Source: HXMU1420-13 sp034669965 (GTDB lineage Bacteria > Bacteroidota > Rhodothermia > Balneolales > Balneolaceae). From it: a stretch of 64,000 nucleotides of DNA. A model generated the notes under the pieces. It was not told the DNA's origin and searched no databases. It saw only the letters and a program-made list of their open reading frames with translations. The position numbers and the translations under genes were made by a program. Below are positions 45,434 through 55,116 of the stretch, piece by piece (position 1 is the first letter of the stretch; each line of letters begins with the position of its first letter). The DNA lies in the NCBI GenBank assembly GCA_034669965.1, contig JAXMOK010000001.1, positions 248,001 to 312,000 on the forward strand, read 5' to 3'.

Positions 45434-48070
45434 ATGAAAATGACAAAACAGATACTATCTATTTGTACAGTTCTAGGTTTGATGCTACTAGGAATGACCT
45501 CTTATGCACAAGCCCAAACTGAATTTACTGCTCAACTGAGCGGTAGTAACGAAGTACCTCCAGTTACAACAGATGCAACCGGTATGGTTACAGCTACTTT
45601 AACCGGAGATCAACTAACTATTGAAGGTTCATTCGAGAATTTATCATCAAACTATTCAGCTTCTCATATACACATGGGAGCAGCCGGTGAAAATGGCGGC
45701 GTTCTAACTGCGCTTTCAGCTGATGTAGCCGCTGATAATATGAGTGGAACATACGTTGCAGCCAGCAACACATTTACACTCACCTCAGAACAAATTACTC
45801 AGCTAAATCAGGAAGGATTGTATATCAACATCCATACCGGAAATTTTAGCGGTGGTGAATTACGCGGGCAATTAATTGAAAATGTTAGCATAGAATTCAC
45901 ATCACACCTTAGCGGAAGTAACGAAGTTCCATCTATTGTAACTTCAGCTAGCGGTATGGTAACAGCAACTTTAGACGGAAATCAACTTGTTGTTGAAGGA
46001 TCGTTCGAAAATTTAAATGGTGATTATGCCGCTTCGCACATTCATTCAGGAATGGCAGGACAAGCTGGCGGTGTAGTTGTAGCACTATCGCCAACCATTA
46101 ATGCAGACAGCAAAAGTGGTACATTCGTAGCTGCAAGTAATACGTTCGAACTAACCGCAGAGCAGAAAACAATGCTCGAAAGCCAAGGAATGTATATTAA
46201 CATTCACTCTTCTACATTTGCCGGTGGCGAACTTCGTGGACAGCTCATGCAGAGCGCAGATGCTTATTTCCGTACTATTTTGTCAGGTGCGTACGAAATG
46301 CCAGCAGCCAAGACCATGGCTAGCGGTGGAATGGTATTCCAAATTAATGGCGACACTTTAATTGCATCGGGTTCTTTTGCCAATCTATCTGGCGAATTTG
46401 ACACAGAAATTGCCGGTGGCTCACACATTCATATGGGTGAAGCAGGAGCAAATGGCAGCGTGATGATGTCGCTTAATGCAACTCTTTCGGAAGACAAATT
46501 ATCAGGTACATATTTACCTGAAAACAACAAGTTTGTATTAACAGCAGAGCAGAAAACTGCGATTATGAATCGTATGATGTATGTAAATATCCATACAAAG
46601 GCATATGGTAGTGGCGAGCTACGCGGACAAGTAACACCTCCGGTAACAGCCGCCTTTTATGCAACATTATCAGGTAGTGCCGAAGTACCAAGTGTAAAAA
46701 CTGAAGCTTCAGGTGCTGTACTAGCCGAGATTCAAGGCGATTCACTATTCCTTTCAGGTTCATTTTCGAATCTGAGCTCAGATTTTGATGCCGATGTAGC
46801 AGGCGGATCTCATTTACACAATGCCCATGCCGGAACTAACGGCGGTGTTGATTTTATTTTAGAGGCGGACGTTGAAGCAGGCTTACGATCAGGATCTTAT
46901 CTAGCCTCTAAAAATGCCTTTGAATTAACTGCTGAGCAAAAGGCAGAATTCATGGCTAGAAATTATTACTTAAACATTCACACCAAAGAAAACGGTGGTG
47001 GAGAATTACGCGGACAACTATTAGCCGAAGCGACAGCATACTTCAAAACTACCCTATCGGGTTCAAACGAAGTACAACCAATTGTAACCAATGCAATGGG
47101 TAAACTTAACGTAGAGGTTAACGGGAATATCGCAACTGTAGTTGGTGGTTATACTGGATTAGAAGGAACCATTAATACAGCTATTGCAGGTGGTGCACAT
47201 CTTCACGACGGTGGTGTTGCTGCAAATGGTGATGTATCTGTTCTACTCAACACTGCAATCGATGCCGATACAGCAGGTGCTTATACAGCCGCTGAGAATA
47301 CGTTTGAATTAACTGCCGAGCAAATGACCACGCTCTATGCTGAAGGCTTTTATGCCAACATTCACTCTTTAGCGTTTGGATCGGGCGAGCTTCGCGGACA
47401 GTTATTATTCGCTGACAATATGTTTCCTGATTCATCAGAAATCACCTCACCAGAAGAAGGTGCAACACTGGAAGTTTCAGGTAGCAGTACTACTATGTTC
47501 GAAGCAACATGGACAGCCTCTAACGATGAGAATGAAATTGCCTATATCTGGCAGTTAGCAACCGACTCTGCGTTCACAAACATTGTTGTTAATGCAAATG
47601 TTGGTTCAGAAATAAAATTCGAAACAGATTTCGCAACGCTTGATGCACTTTTAGCCAGCTTAGATGTTGAAGTAGGTGCAACAGCAACCGTATATCACCG
47701 AGTATTAGTAAGTGATGGAAGCGATCAAACAGCAAGCGAACCTAGATCAGCGAATCTGGAACGCGGACAAGTTGTATCTAACGAAACTGAAGAACTAGGT
47801 GCCGTTGAATCATTCGAACTAGAACAGAATTATCCGAACCCGTTCAATCCATCAACAAACATCGCATTTAGTTTAGCCGATGCAGGTAATGCAACCATTA
47901 AGGTGTACAACTTAATCGGACAGGAAGTAGCTACTATTGCTAACGAGCGCTTCTCTGCCGGTTCACATACCGTACAATTTGATGCAAGCTCACTAGCTTC
48001 AGGCGTATATATTTACCGCTTAACTGCCGGTACCAATACTATCACCAAGAGAATGACACTTATTAAATAA
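45434..48070 (+). CDS. Secreted protein with five CHRD repeats and a type IX-like sorting tail
   Basis: 878-aa exported protein. After a signal peptide (about 1-28) come five CHRD domains (roughly 30-148, 153-271, 276-400, 404-530, 533-660), each with LSGSNEVPP-like opening, a HxH(M/L) motif and INIHT...GGELRGQL end. A FnIII-like segment (about 670-780) precedes a C-terminal 85-residue tail (QNYPNPFNPSTNIAFSL, ending ASGVYIYRLTAG...MTLIK) that marks cargo of type IX-like secretion. CHRD domains have unknown function in bacteria. The gene is probably driven by the neighbouring ECF sigma factor because the promoter motifs match. Confidence 0.92.
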   Translation: MKMTKQILSICTVLGLMLLGMTSYAQAQTEFTAQLSGSNEVPPVTTDATGMVTATLTGDQLTIEGSFENLSSNYSASHIHMGAAGENGGVLTALSADVAADNMSGTYVAASNTFTLTSEQITQLNQEGLYINIHTGNFSGGELRGQLIENVSIEFTSHLSGSNEVPSIVTSASGMVTATLDGNQLVVEGSFENLNGDYAASHIHSGMAGQAGGVVVALSPTINADSKSGTFVAASNTFELTAEQKTMLESQGMYINIHSSTFAGGELRGQLMQSADAYFRTILSGAYEMPAAKTMASGGMVFQINGDTLIASGSFANLSGEFDTEIAGGSHIHMGEAGANGSVMMSLNATLSEDKLSGTYLPENNKFVLTAEQKTAIMNRMMYVNIHTKAYGSGELRGQVTPPVTAAFYATLSGSAEVPSVKTEASGAVLAEIQGDSLFLSGSFSNLSSDFDADVAGGSHLHNAHAGTNGGVDFILEADVEAGLRSGSYLASKNAFELTAEQKAEFMARNYYLNIHTKENGGGELRGQLLAEATAYFKTTLSGSNEVQPIVTNAMGKLNVEVNGNIATVVGGYTGLEGTINTAIAGGAHLHDGGVAANGDVSVLLNTAIDADTAGAYTAAENTFELTAEQMTTLYAEGFYANIHSLAFGSGELRGQLLFADNMFPDSSEITSPEEGATLEVSGSSTTMFEATWTASNDENEIAYIWQLATDSAFTNIVVNANVGSEIKFETDFATLDALLASLDVEVGATATVYHRVLVSDGSDQTASEPRSANLERGQVVSNETEELGAVESFELEQNYPNPFNPSTNIAFSLADAGNATIKVYNLIGQEVATIANERFSAGSHTVQFDASSLASGVYIYRLTAGTNTITKRMTLIK

Positions 48071-48094
48071 TTGTCACTCCTAGACATAAAAAAC

Positions 48095-48128
48095 GCGACT
48101 CTATTAGATTAGAGTCGCTTTTCTTTTT
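48095..48128 (+). terminator. Terminator of the CHRD gene
   Basis: Perfect 9-bp stem GCGACTCTA/TAGAGTCGC with a 6-base loop followed by a T-rich run, 24 bases after the stop codon. Confidence 0.9.
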
Positions 48129-48144
48129 TAAATAATAATTGCGA

Positions 48145-48897
48145 TTAGTTACTCATCATCGCTTTCATAATCATTTCCTGTAAACTAATGAGCTGAAGAC
48201 CGGCCGGCATTTCTACCATATCTTTTGCGATACGCGATTTTCTCACCTTAGTAACTTCGAAGATTTTTTCAGTCTCTCCGTTTTCAGTCACTTCAATCAG
48301 TAATGGAAAATTTCGCGATTTAAACTCTTGCGTCATTTGATTTACATCGCCGGATAAAGATGTAGGTACATTTTTCCAAGGCTCTGAGAGCATTCCCCAA
48401 TCAATATCTAAATCGTTAGTTAGCCAAACAGATAAATATTTTTTTTCATTTTTACCCATTACTCTAAGTTCAGTTGCTTGTAAACCTTGAATGGTTCGAA
48501 CTTCGTTGGTGTAAGAATAATTGGCATCCGATTGTTTATCGTCCATCTCTCCACCGCTCATCATACTCATCATCGAGAACATGCCTTCGAGTTCTTCTTT
48601 CGTAAATCGTAGGGCTTCCTTCTCACCCATCATAATCACAAAATCTCGCATATCGCTACGAATAAGAATTCCTTCGGCTTCCATCATTCCGTCTGAAATA
48701 TTGATTTTATCTTCGCCTTTGATAAGAATTCGCTCTTGAGTTGTATATAGGTTTACCACATTTTCTTCGGTGAGAACACCATCATCTTGTGAATAAATCG
48801 TCATGCTGATTTGACCTTCGAATTGTGCATGTACTAGTTGTGTAAATGCGAACAAGGCAGCGAATGCTATGCCCACTATTTTTTTAGGAAACTTCAT
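48145..48897 (-). CDS. DUF4412 domain secreted protein
   Basis: 250-aa exported protein with a signal peptide (about 1-24). The remainder is a DUF4412-type beta-rich domain (QISMTIYSQDDG, IRSDMRDFVIMMGEKEALRF, TIQGLQATELRVMGKNEKKYLSVWLTND pattern) with a stretch rich in methionine (MFSMMSMMSGGEM). Function unknown. It faces the CHRD gene convergently but has a separate leader and no shared motif that I can see. Confidence 0.75.
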   Translation of the reverse strand: MKFPKKIVGIAFAALFAFTQLVHAQFEGQISMTIYSQDDGVLTEENVVNLYTTQERILIKGEDKINISDGMMEAEGILIRSDMRDFVIMMGEKEALRFTKEELEGMFSMMSMMSGGEMDDKQSDANYSYTNEVRTIQGLQATELRVMGKNEKKYLSVWLTNDLDIDWGMLSEPWKNVPTSLSGDVNQMTQEFKSRNFPLLIEVTENGETEKIFEVTKVRKSRIAKDMVEMPAGLQLISLQEMIMKAMMSN

Positions 48898-48964
48898 AAA
48901 TCCTGAGTTTAGTTTGATAAAAAGTCTGTCGCTTTAACGAACGATGTTCCAAAGTTGTTTCGTA

Positions 48965-50095
48965 TTAGGCCGAAACTAAATCTTCGAATCCTACGCTTAC
49001 TTTTTTGATCCATCCACCGGCAACCACATCATTCCCTTCGTAGCAAACAACCGCTTGACCCGGGGTGATCGCCTCTCTTCCTGCCGGAAAATGCACTTTG
49101 ATTTCGTCATCCGCAGTTTGTGTGATGGTTCCAAGTGCGCCCTCGTCGTTATATCGAATGGCGCCAATGATATCCATTCCGCCTTCCGGGATACGATCGT
49201 ATTTGATGAGATTTAATTCCCGCGCGATTAACGTTGAACTGATTAGATCTTCTTTATCGCCGATGGTGATGGTATTGGTAAACGGATTGATGTGAGTAAC
49301 ATAAATCGGCCGACCCATAGGCAAATTCAGCCCACGACGTTGTCCGATAGTATAAAAAGGATAGCCTTCGTGCTCGCCAACAACCTTACCGTCTTGATCC
49401 ACAAACTTACCGCCTTTCAATTGCTCGATGGCTTCAGGTTTTTTGTCTTTCAAGAACCTACGGTAATCGTCATCAGGCACAAAACAAATTTCGTACGAAT
49501 CAGGCTTGTTGGCCACATTTAATAAACCGTGATCTTCAGCAATTTTGCGAATTTCGGTTTTCGAATATCCACCTAAAGGAAATATAGTTCGTGCTAAATG
49601 TTCTTGCGCCACACCCCATAAGGCGTACGATTGGTCTTTACGGGGATCAAGTCCTCGCGAGATGATATGGCGACCGTTTTCTTCTCTAACCCGGGCATAG
49701 TGTCCGGTTGATATAAAATCACAACCCAAAGCATCGGCACGTTTTAATAGCGCTGCCCACTTGATGTGCGTATTGCAAAGCACACAAGGATTTGGTGTTC
49801 GTCCTCCCAAATAATCATCCACAAAGCGATCGATTACCCAATCACCAAATTCCTCACGGATATCTACGATGAAATGCTTAAAACCTAGATTTACCGCAAT
49901 ATGCCGCGCATCGTTCATACTTTCTACGGTACAACAGCCTGTTTCTTTCCCGTTATTACCACCACTTCTGTGGTAATCCCAGGTTTTCATGGTGATTCCA
50001 ATCACCTCATAGCCTTGTTCGTGGAGCATTACTGCTGCAACGGATGAATCCACACCGCCGCTCATTGCTACTAATACTCTGCCTTTTTTACTCAT
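48965..50095 (-). CDS. mnmA: tRNA-specific 2-thiouridylase
   Basis: 376-aa enzyme that thiolates U34 of Lys, Glu and Gln tRNAs. The PP-loop AMSGGVDSSVAAVML at the N-terminus, the first catalytic cysteine in GGRTPNPCVLCNTHIKW, and the second in SYEICFVPDDDYRRF are present, with the C-terminal beta-barrel. Length is standard. Monocistronic by spacing. Confidence 0.97.
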   Translation of the reverse strand: MSKKGRVLVAMSGGVDSSVAAVMLHEQGYEVIGITMKTWDYHRSGGNNGKETGCCTVESMNDARHIAVNLGFKHFIVDIREEFGDWVIDRFVDDYLGGRTPNPCVLCNTHIKWAALLKRADALGCDFISTGHYARVREENGRHIISRGLDPRKDQSYALWGVAQEHLARTIFPLGGYSKTEIRKIAEDHGLLNVANKPDSYEICFVPDDDYRRFLKDKKPEAIEQLKGGKFVDQDGKVVGEHEGYPFYTIGQRRGLNLPMGRPIYVTHINPFTNTITIGDKEDLISSTLIARELNLIKYDRIPEGGMDIIGAIRYNDEGALGTITQTADDEIKVHFPAGREAITPGQAVVCYEGNDVVAGGWIKKVSVGFEDLVSA

Positions 50096-50218
50096 CGTTC
50101 GTTTACCTCTTGATTAGCCGTCAAAGATACGATTTTTTTATTTCAGGAGTGTATTTCGTTAATTGTTATTGGTTATCCGATGGATAGTTTTATCGCACTC
50201 ACTTAGAATCTCTCTGAA

Positions 50219-50467
50219 ATGTCTTTTTCACCAAAACAAAATGAACCACTTTTCGATTTACTTCGCGTTGCGCAAGAAGACGGAAATATTCATCAACAAT
50301 TAACCTCGATCCTATCCCTTGAGTCTTTTCATAGGCGATCAGCTTTGCATTCTGTAATTGATCAAATGAAACTCAATCAAGCCCCTGAAGAAATTGTACT
50401 CGCAATTTCAGGCTTATTGGAAGAAGAAAACGCTAAAAAAGCACTCCTTCTATTGAATCAAAATTAG
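50219..50467 (+). CDS. Small conserved-looking helical protein
   Basis: 82-aa frame beginning MSFSPKQNEPLFDLLRVAQEDGNIHQQL. The whole chain is predicted amphipathic helix with a regular Leu/Ile pattern and no cysteine or signal peptide. I recognise no family. It has a moderate purine-rich leader and sits alone before the glycoside hydrolase gene; it may be a short regulatory or adaptor protein, or a spurious frame. Confidence 0.5.
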   Translation: MSFSPKQNEPLFDLLRVAQEDGNIHQQLTSILSLESFHRRSALHSVIDQMKLNQAPEEIVLAISGLLEEENAKKALLLLNQN

Positions 50468-50537
50468 GTTCTTGTATTTCGCCTTTTCTATTTTTTGACT
50501 TAGACTCTTGTTCACCCTCTTTTCTCAAAATTTCAAA

Positions 50538-52310
50538 ATGAAAACACTCCTCACCCTTTCCTTACTGTTGATTACATCGCTGACTCAAGCACAACCCATT
50601 CCGGTTGAACTCGTTCAAAATGAGGATGGTAATTGGCAACTACTTCGCGATGGGGATCTTTATTTCGTTCAAGGTGCAGGGGGCGGTGGCTCGCTCGAGT
50701 TGTTAGCACAGTCGGGCGGAAATACGATTAGAACTTGGGGAATTGGTGATGACACCGCTGAATTACTGGATGAGGCACATTCAAACGGATTGGCTGTTAT
50801 TTTAGGACATTGGCTCGGTCATGAGCGTCATGGATTTGATTATTCTGATCCCGAAATGCTCGCTGAGCAACGTGAACGTGTTCGTAAAGACGTTCTTCGA
50901 TTTAAAGATCATCCTGCGGTATTGCTTTGGGCACTGGGTAATGAAATGGAAGGTTTTGAAGAAGGAGGTAATCCGGCGATTTGGAATCATCTTCAGGAAC
51001 TGGCAGCGATGGTTAAAGAACTCGATCCCAATCACCCAATTATGACTGTGACCGCTGAAATTGGTGGTGAGCGTGTGCGTTCAGTTCGCGATATCACAAA
51101 GGACATCGATATCCATGGGGTAAACACATACGGCGGCTTGCCCTCGATGATTGATCGATACAAAGAAGCAGGTGGAACAAAACCCATTATCATCACCGAA
51201 TTTGGTCCGCCCGGTACTTGGGAAACCGGAACCACAGAATTCGGCGCTCCCATCGAACTAACAAGTACGGAAAAAGCTACCGTTTACCGCGAGGCCTATC
51301 AAAAAGGATGTCTTGATCACCCAAACACTTGTCTGGGTGGATTAGCCTTTACCTGGGGCTCTAAAATGGAAGCAACCGCAACTTGGTTTGGGATGTTTTT
51401 GCCAACCGGCGAAAAGCTGGCTGCGGTAGACGCTATGACTGAGATATGGATCGGAAATCAACCTGGAAATTTATCTCCTGTTATCAATAGCTTCGAGTTG
51501 GTTGGTAAAAATGAAATCGAAGCTGGTAATCTTTTCGAAATAAAACTAGATGCTTACGATCCCGAAGGCGATGATTTGCGTGTTGAATGGAAGGTCAGGG
51601 GCGAGGCCTCCGAATACTTTACCGGTGGTGATGTCCAACAAACACCTTTCGAACTTTCAGGAATCATTCAGAAATCGGATAATACTTCAGCCAAATTGAA
51701 AGCCCCAACCGAAGGTGTATATCGAATTTATGTAACCATTTTTGATGATAATGGAGCCGCTGCTGTAGCTAATATCCCAATCAAAACTTTAGGAAAAACC
51801 GAACCTGTACAGTTGGCATTACCGTTAGCTGTGTATGCTGATAATGCTCCTCAGCCCTGGTTTTCTTCCGGCTGGATGGGAAATACGGACAAGATTAAAA
51901 TGGATTTCGAATCGGAAAATAATCCAAAAACTGGTGAGCATGCACTTGAAGTAACATTTAGTGGATTTGATGGCTGGGCTGGGGTTGCCTGGCAACATCC
52001 GCTAAACGATTGGGGACAACAACCGGGAGGTTTCAATCTTACAGGTGCAACCAAGCTCACATTTTGGGCACGCGGCAAAAAAGGGAACGAGAAAGTGACC
52101 TTCGGAATCGGAATCCTTGGCGATGATGTGCCATTTAATGATTCAGTAATTAAAGATATGGGAGAGGTTAAGCTATCTGATAAATGGAATAAATACAGTA
52201 TCGACTTAAATGGGGAAGATTTGAGCCGAGTTAAAACTCCATTCTTCTGGAGACTGGGAAGCCCCGGTTTTCCGGTAACTTTTTATCTGGATGACATCAA
52301 ATTTGAATGA
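50538..52310 (+). CDS. Secreted glycoside hydrolase (GH2-like TIM barrel)
   Basis: 590 aa from the ATG at 50538, where a signal peptide (MKTLLTLSLLLITSLTQAQ) begins; an upstream in-frame TTG would spoil it. The N-terminal catalytic domain is a clan GH-A TIM barrel with acid/base Glu136 (ALGNEMEG) and nucleophile Glu221 (IITEFGPPG), as in GH2_C/GH5-type enzymes. A Ig-like domain (about 320-420) and a C-terminal beta-sandwich that may bind carbohydrate (about 430-590) follow. Beta-glucan is a reasonable substrate guess for a marine bacterium, not shown by sequence. Confidence 0.8.
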   Translation: MKTLLTLSLLLITSLTQAQPIPVELVQNEDGNWQLLRDGDLYFVQGAGGGGSLELLAQSGGNTIRTWGIGDDTAELLDEAHSNGLAVILGHWLGHERHGFDYSDPEMLAEQRERVRKDVLRFKDHPAVLLWALGNEMEGFEEGGNPAIWNHLQELAAMVKELDPNHPIMTVTAEIGGERVRSVRDITKDIDIHGVNTYGGLPSMIDRYKEAGGTKPIIITEFGPPGTWETGTTEFGAPIELTSTEKATVYREAYQKGCLDHPNTCLGGLAFTWGSKMEATATWFGMFLPTGEKLAAVDAMTEIWIGNQPGNLSPVINSFELVGKNEIEAGNLFEIKLDAYDPEGDDLRVEWKVRGEASEYFTGGDVQQTPFELSGIIQKSDNTSAKLKAPTEGVYRIYVTIFDDNGAAAVANIPIKTLGKTEPVQLALPLAVYADNAPQPWFSSGWMGNTDKIKMDFESENNPKTGEHALEVTFSGFDGWAGVAWQHPLNDWGQQPGGFNLTGATKLTFWARGKKGNEKVTFGIGILGDDVPFNDSVIKDMGEVKLSDKWNKYSIDLNGEDLSRVKTPFFWRLGSPGFPVTFYLDDIKFE

Positions 52311-52465
52311 AATCTGCCATCATTCTACAAAGGTAAATCCACCATAATTCTAGTTTTAATTACTGTAAGTAAGATATTACTTATCATTACTTATAGGTAT
52401 TAAATTCAATTTGGAAACCGAGGCATCCCCATCGTATATTGGCAGGAGTTACTTCAAACAAAAGC

Positions 52466-52492
52466 AGCTGGCAGCATTAGCCGGCTTTTTTT
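52466..52492 (+). terminator. Terminator hairpin downstream of the glycoside hydrolase
   Basis: AGCTGGC-N7-GCCGGCT stem and a T7 run, about 155 bases after the stop codon. The long gap before it suggests either a long 3' UTR or a small transcript of its own. Confidence 0.7.
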
Positions 52493-52547
52493 ATGTCCGG
52501 TTTTTAAGCTAGCTTCCTCCCCAACCGTTGACCCAATATCCAATTCT

Positions 52548-53081
52548 ATGAAGTCTATTCTATCATTGCTCCTTGCTACCTTTATCATGCAAACAACTTT
52601 TGCTCAAGAAGCTCAATATCCTATCGTAAAAGGCTTTGGTGGCATTTATGAAATTGAAGGTGCAACAAATCCGGATGTAGACTTGGAGTACAACATCGTA
52701 ATTGATTTAAAAACCTTGCAACGGGATAAAGAAAGCATCAATCGAGGATTGAATAATGTTGCCCGAATGTTGAATCTGCATGGCCTTGGCGGTGTAGCTG
52801 CTGAAAACATTAACGTGGCTGTGGTAGTACATGGTGGAGCTACGGATACCATTATTGATAACGAAGCTTATCAAAAGAGATACGAGCTCGACAATCCGAA
52901 TATCCCTCTGATCACTGCACTAACAGATGCCGGAGTTGAATTTTATGTATGTGGACAGTCTTTACTATCTCGACAATATGCGCACGCTGAAGTGAATACC
53001 GAAGTAACCATTGCGCTATCCATGCTCACAACGTTTACTACTTACATGCTCAATGGATTTGTGCCTCTGGTATTCGATTAA
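52548..53081 (+). CDS. DsrE/DsrF-like exported protein
   Basis: 177-aa exported protein with a signal peptide (about 1-19). The fold is that of DsrE/DsrF-like proteins (NIVIDLKTLQRDK, INVAVVVHGGAT) and the single conserved cysteine sits in FYVCGQSLLSR. Periplasmic DsrE-like proteins may carry thiol-bound sulfur, but the function here is not known. The 3' end overlaps the opposing HNH gene by four bases. Confidence 0.8.
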   Translation: MKSILSLLLATFIMQTTFAQEAQYPIVKGFGGIYEIEGATNPDVDLEYNIVIDLKTLQRDKESINRGLNNVARMLNLHGLGGVAAENINVAVVVHGGATDTIIDNEAYQKRYELDNPNIPLITALTDAGVEFYVCGQSLLSRQYAHAEVNTEVTIALSMLTTFTTYMLNGFVPLVFD

Positions 53082-53584
53082 GTCATGTACAGGTATGGTT
53101 TCCAGGGCTCCTGAACATTCCCGTTATAATCGCGGAAAAAGGTGATTGGAACTGGTCGGTAAGGAGTCTTCATCAACGGCATGTCTGCTTCTTTTGGAGT
53201 CTTACTCCCTTTCTTCACATTACACTTTTCGCAAGCCGTGGTTAAGTTTTCCCAAACATCTTTTCCTCCCCTGCTTTTGGGGATTACATGATCGATGGTT
53301 AGGTCCGATTTTCTACCACAATACATACAGGTGAAATTATCACGCCGCATAATATTTCGCCGTGAAAGAACCACTTTGGAATATGGGATTCGGATATAAT
53401 TGCGAAGCCTGATCACCGAAGGAAATTGAAATGCCTGCCTGATAGTACGAAGCTCTTTCTTTGGATCATCGTGTAATAACTCAGCTTTATCTAAAAAAAT
53501 AAGCTTCATTGAGCGTTGCACCGAGCAGATACTCAGCGGTTGATAGTCTTGATTCAGTACAAGTACAGTCGCGTTCATTTGCAA
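53078..53584 (-). CDS. HNH endonuclease family protein
   Basis: 168-aa single-domain HNH protein. CMYCGRK (CxxC), the catalytic IDHVIPKSRGG, NLTTACEKCN (CxxC) and a Lys-rich end form a complete HNH/zinc-finger unit. The RNYIRIPYSKVVLSRRNIMRRDNF preceding sequence is the typical family lead-in. Such stand-alone HNH proteins are common in Bacteroidota and not clearly linked to mobile DNA. A second ATG two codons on (53578) is an alternative start. Confidence 0.9.
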   Translation of the reverse strand: MQMNATVLVLNQDYQPLSICSVQRSMKLIFLDKAELLHDDPKKELRTIRQAFQFPSVIRLRNYIRIPYSKVVLSRRNIMRRDNFTCMYCGRKSDLTIDHVIPKSRGGKDVWENLTTACEKCNVKKGSKTPKEADMPLMKTPYRPVPITFFRDYNGNVQEPWKPYLYMT

Positions 53585-53654
53585 AACCTGTTAGGGTTGA
53601 GGATTTCGGTATGTAGATGTTTTCTTTCGAAGAGAACGCAGGATGTGGGTATAT

Positions 53655-53689
53655 AAAAAAAGCGTACGTGCAATATGCAGGTACGCTTT
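53655..53689 (-). terminator. Terminator of the PiT-like permease gene
   Basis: Perfect 9-bp stem AAAGCGTAC/GTACGCTTT with an inner TGCA pairing, followed by a T-run on the minus strand. Confidence 0.85.
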
Positions 53690-53714
53690 AGTATGGTACA
53701 TTTTAACCGAAATT

Positions 53715-54854
53715 TCAAATGCCAATCATTCCGAGCAATTCAGTTCTTACATCTTCATTAATCGAGATTGCAAGTAAGATAGAAACCAGCAAGCCAAACA
53801 AGGCATAAGATAGATCTTTAAAGACAATTTTAATCACTTTTGGCATTGGTTTCCCAACATCCATTGCCCCCATAATACTGAGGCCTAATTCGCGTCCTGC
53901 AAGAAGACCTAAGAATACCCAAGTAGTACTCATTGGTACGGTACTGATGGTTAATTTGTATGCCAGTAAAAGAGCATAAATGAAGTCGATGATAGTAGCT
54001 GAACGAATATCAGTTACTCGAGATTTTTCGGTTACAATTCGTTGAATTTTATCGCCACGAAGGTAGAACAAGATTCCAAGACCGAAGAAAATAAATGCTG
54101 CGAACCCAATGAATTCACCAAGTGCGAGCGATCGTGGAAGGTAAACAGCGATATTTGCTGCATCTTGCATCACCCAAACACCCCACAATGTACCTGAGGT
54201 TAACCACTGAATGGGTAGCCAAATTTTAGACGCTTTTGTACCTGAAAATTTCTTTTCAACGGTTTTAGTTACTACTAACCAAACGATTAAACCCGAAGCA
54301 AAAGCAAGTCCGTAACCGCTTAAACTCTTACCCAATACAGAGGTTATTGCAGCGGCATCAGTAGCAAAACAGCTAAGAATCAAGAAGGTTGTAGAAACCG
54401 GCATTCTCATTCTTGTCAAAATTAACAAGAAGATAGGTGCCGCTACTTGTAAGAAAGAGAAATCGGTTGGAGCTTTGTCAAACCCTTTCGACGATAATCG
54501 TTGCCAGCTTACATCCCCATCAAACTGTACCCAACTAAGTGTAACAACAAAAAGAAATACGCCGCCTATGAATAGCCATAAAATCCACCATTTCTTGTCA
54601 TGATTTGAGGCTAGAAACGTTCCAATGGTTTGTATAGAATCGTTTGCGATTGCAGAGTATCCCGCAAAAATGAATCCAACCCACATTGCTACTTCTCGAT
54701 AAGGGGTTGCAACAGCTGCTACAAAAAAGAAAAGGCCTATTAAGCCAATAAAAATTCGTTCTTGCTGAATTACATTATAAAAACTAGTTGGGATTAAGCT
54801 TTCCGCAAAGCTGGTTCCATTTCGGTTTCCATTCCCTGAATTATTTTTTGCCAT
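53715..54854 (-). CDS. PiT-like inorganic phosphate transporter family protein
   Basis: 379-aa inner-membrane protein with about ten hydrophobic segments. Two signatures of the PiT (PHO-4) phosphate/sulfate permeases are present: SAIANDSIQTIGT (N71-D72 of the GANDxAN-type motif) and RMPVSTTFL/VPMSTTW (the PVSTTH-type motif). The first motif is altered compared with typical PiT proteins, so the ion carried is uncertain. No adjacent PhoU-like gene. Confidence 0.75.
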   Translation of the reverse strand: MAKNNSGNGNRNGTSFAESLIPTSFYNVIQQERIFIGLIGLFFFVAAVATPYREVAMWVGFIFAGYSAIANDSIQTIGTFLASNHDKKWWILWLFIGGVFLFVVTLSWVQFDGDVSWQRLSSKGFDKAPTDFSFLQVAAPIFLLILTRMRMPVSTTFLILSCFATDAAAITSVLGKSLSGYGLAFASGLIVWLVVTKTVEKKFSGTKASKIWLPIQWLTSGTLWGVWVMQDAANIAVYLPRSLALGEFIGFAAFIFFGLGILFYLRGDKIQRIVTEKSRVTDIRSATIIDFIYALLLAYKLTISTVPMSTTWVFLGLLAGRELGLSIMGAMDVGKPMPKVIKIVFKDLSYALFGLLVSILLAISINEDVRTELLGMIGI

Positions 54855-55116
54855 GTATCTAAATATGTGTGAATGCTGATCTTTATAAAATCTGCCGTTG
54901 ATTTTGCAGAACAGAAACTACTGGTACAATATTACCATATCATTAAGTGAACGTTATGGGTACGTAACATCATCGAAAATGCTATTTAATTTTAGAATTA
55001 TACGAGCATAATTCGGTGAATTTTAGCTTCCCAATCTATATCGCATAAATATGCTAGTGTAAGATGTATACATTATGCTAATTTCAGGCTAAGGGTTTAA
55101 TTAAATATATCATGCT

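Noticed and set aside
50508..50537. TTG-initiated longer start for the glycoside hydrolase
   Set aside because: It would place ten extra residues ahead of a textbook signal peptide that begins at 50538.
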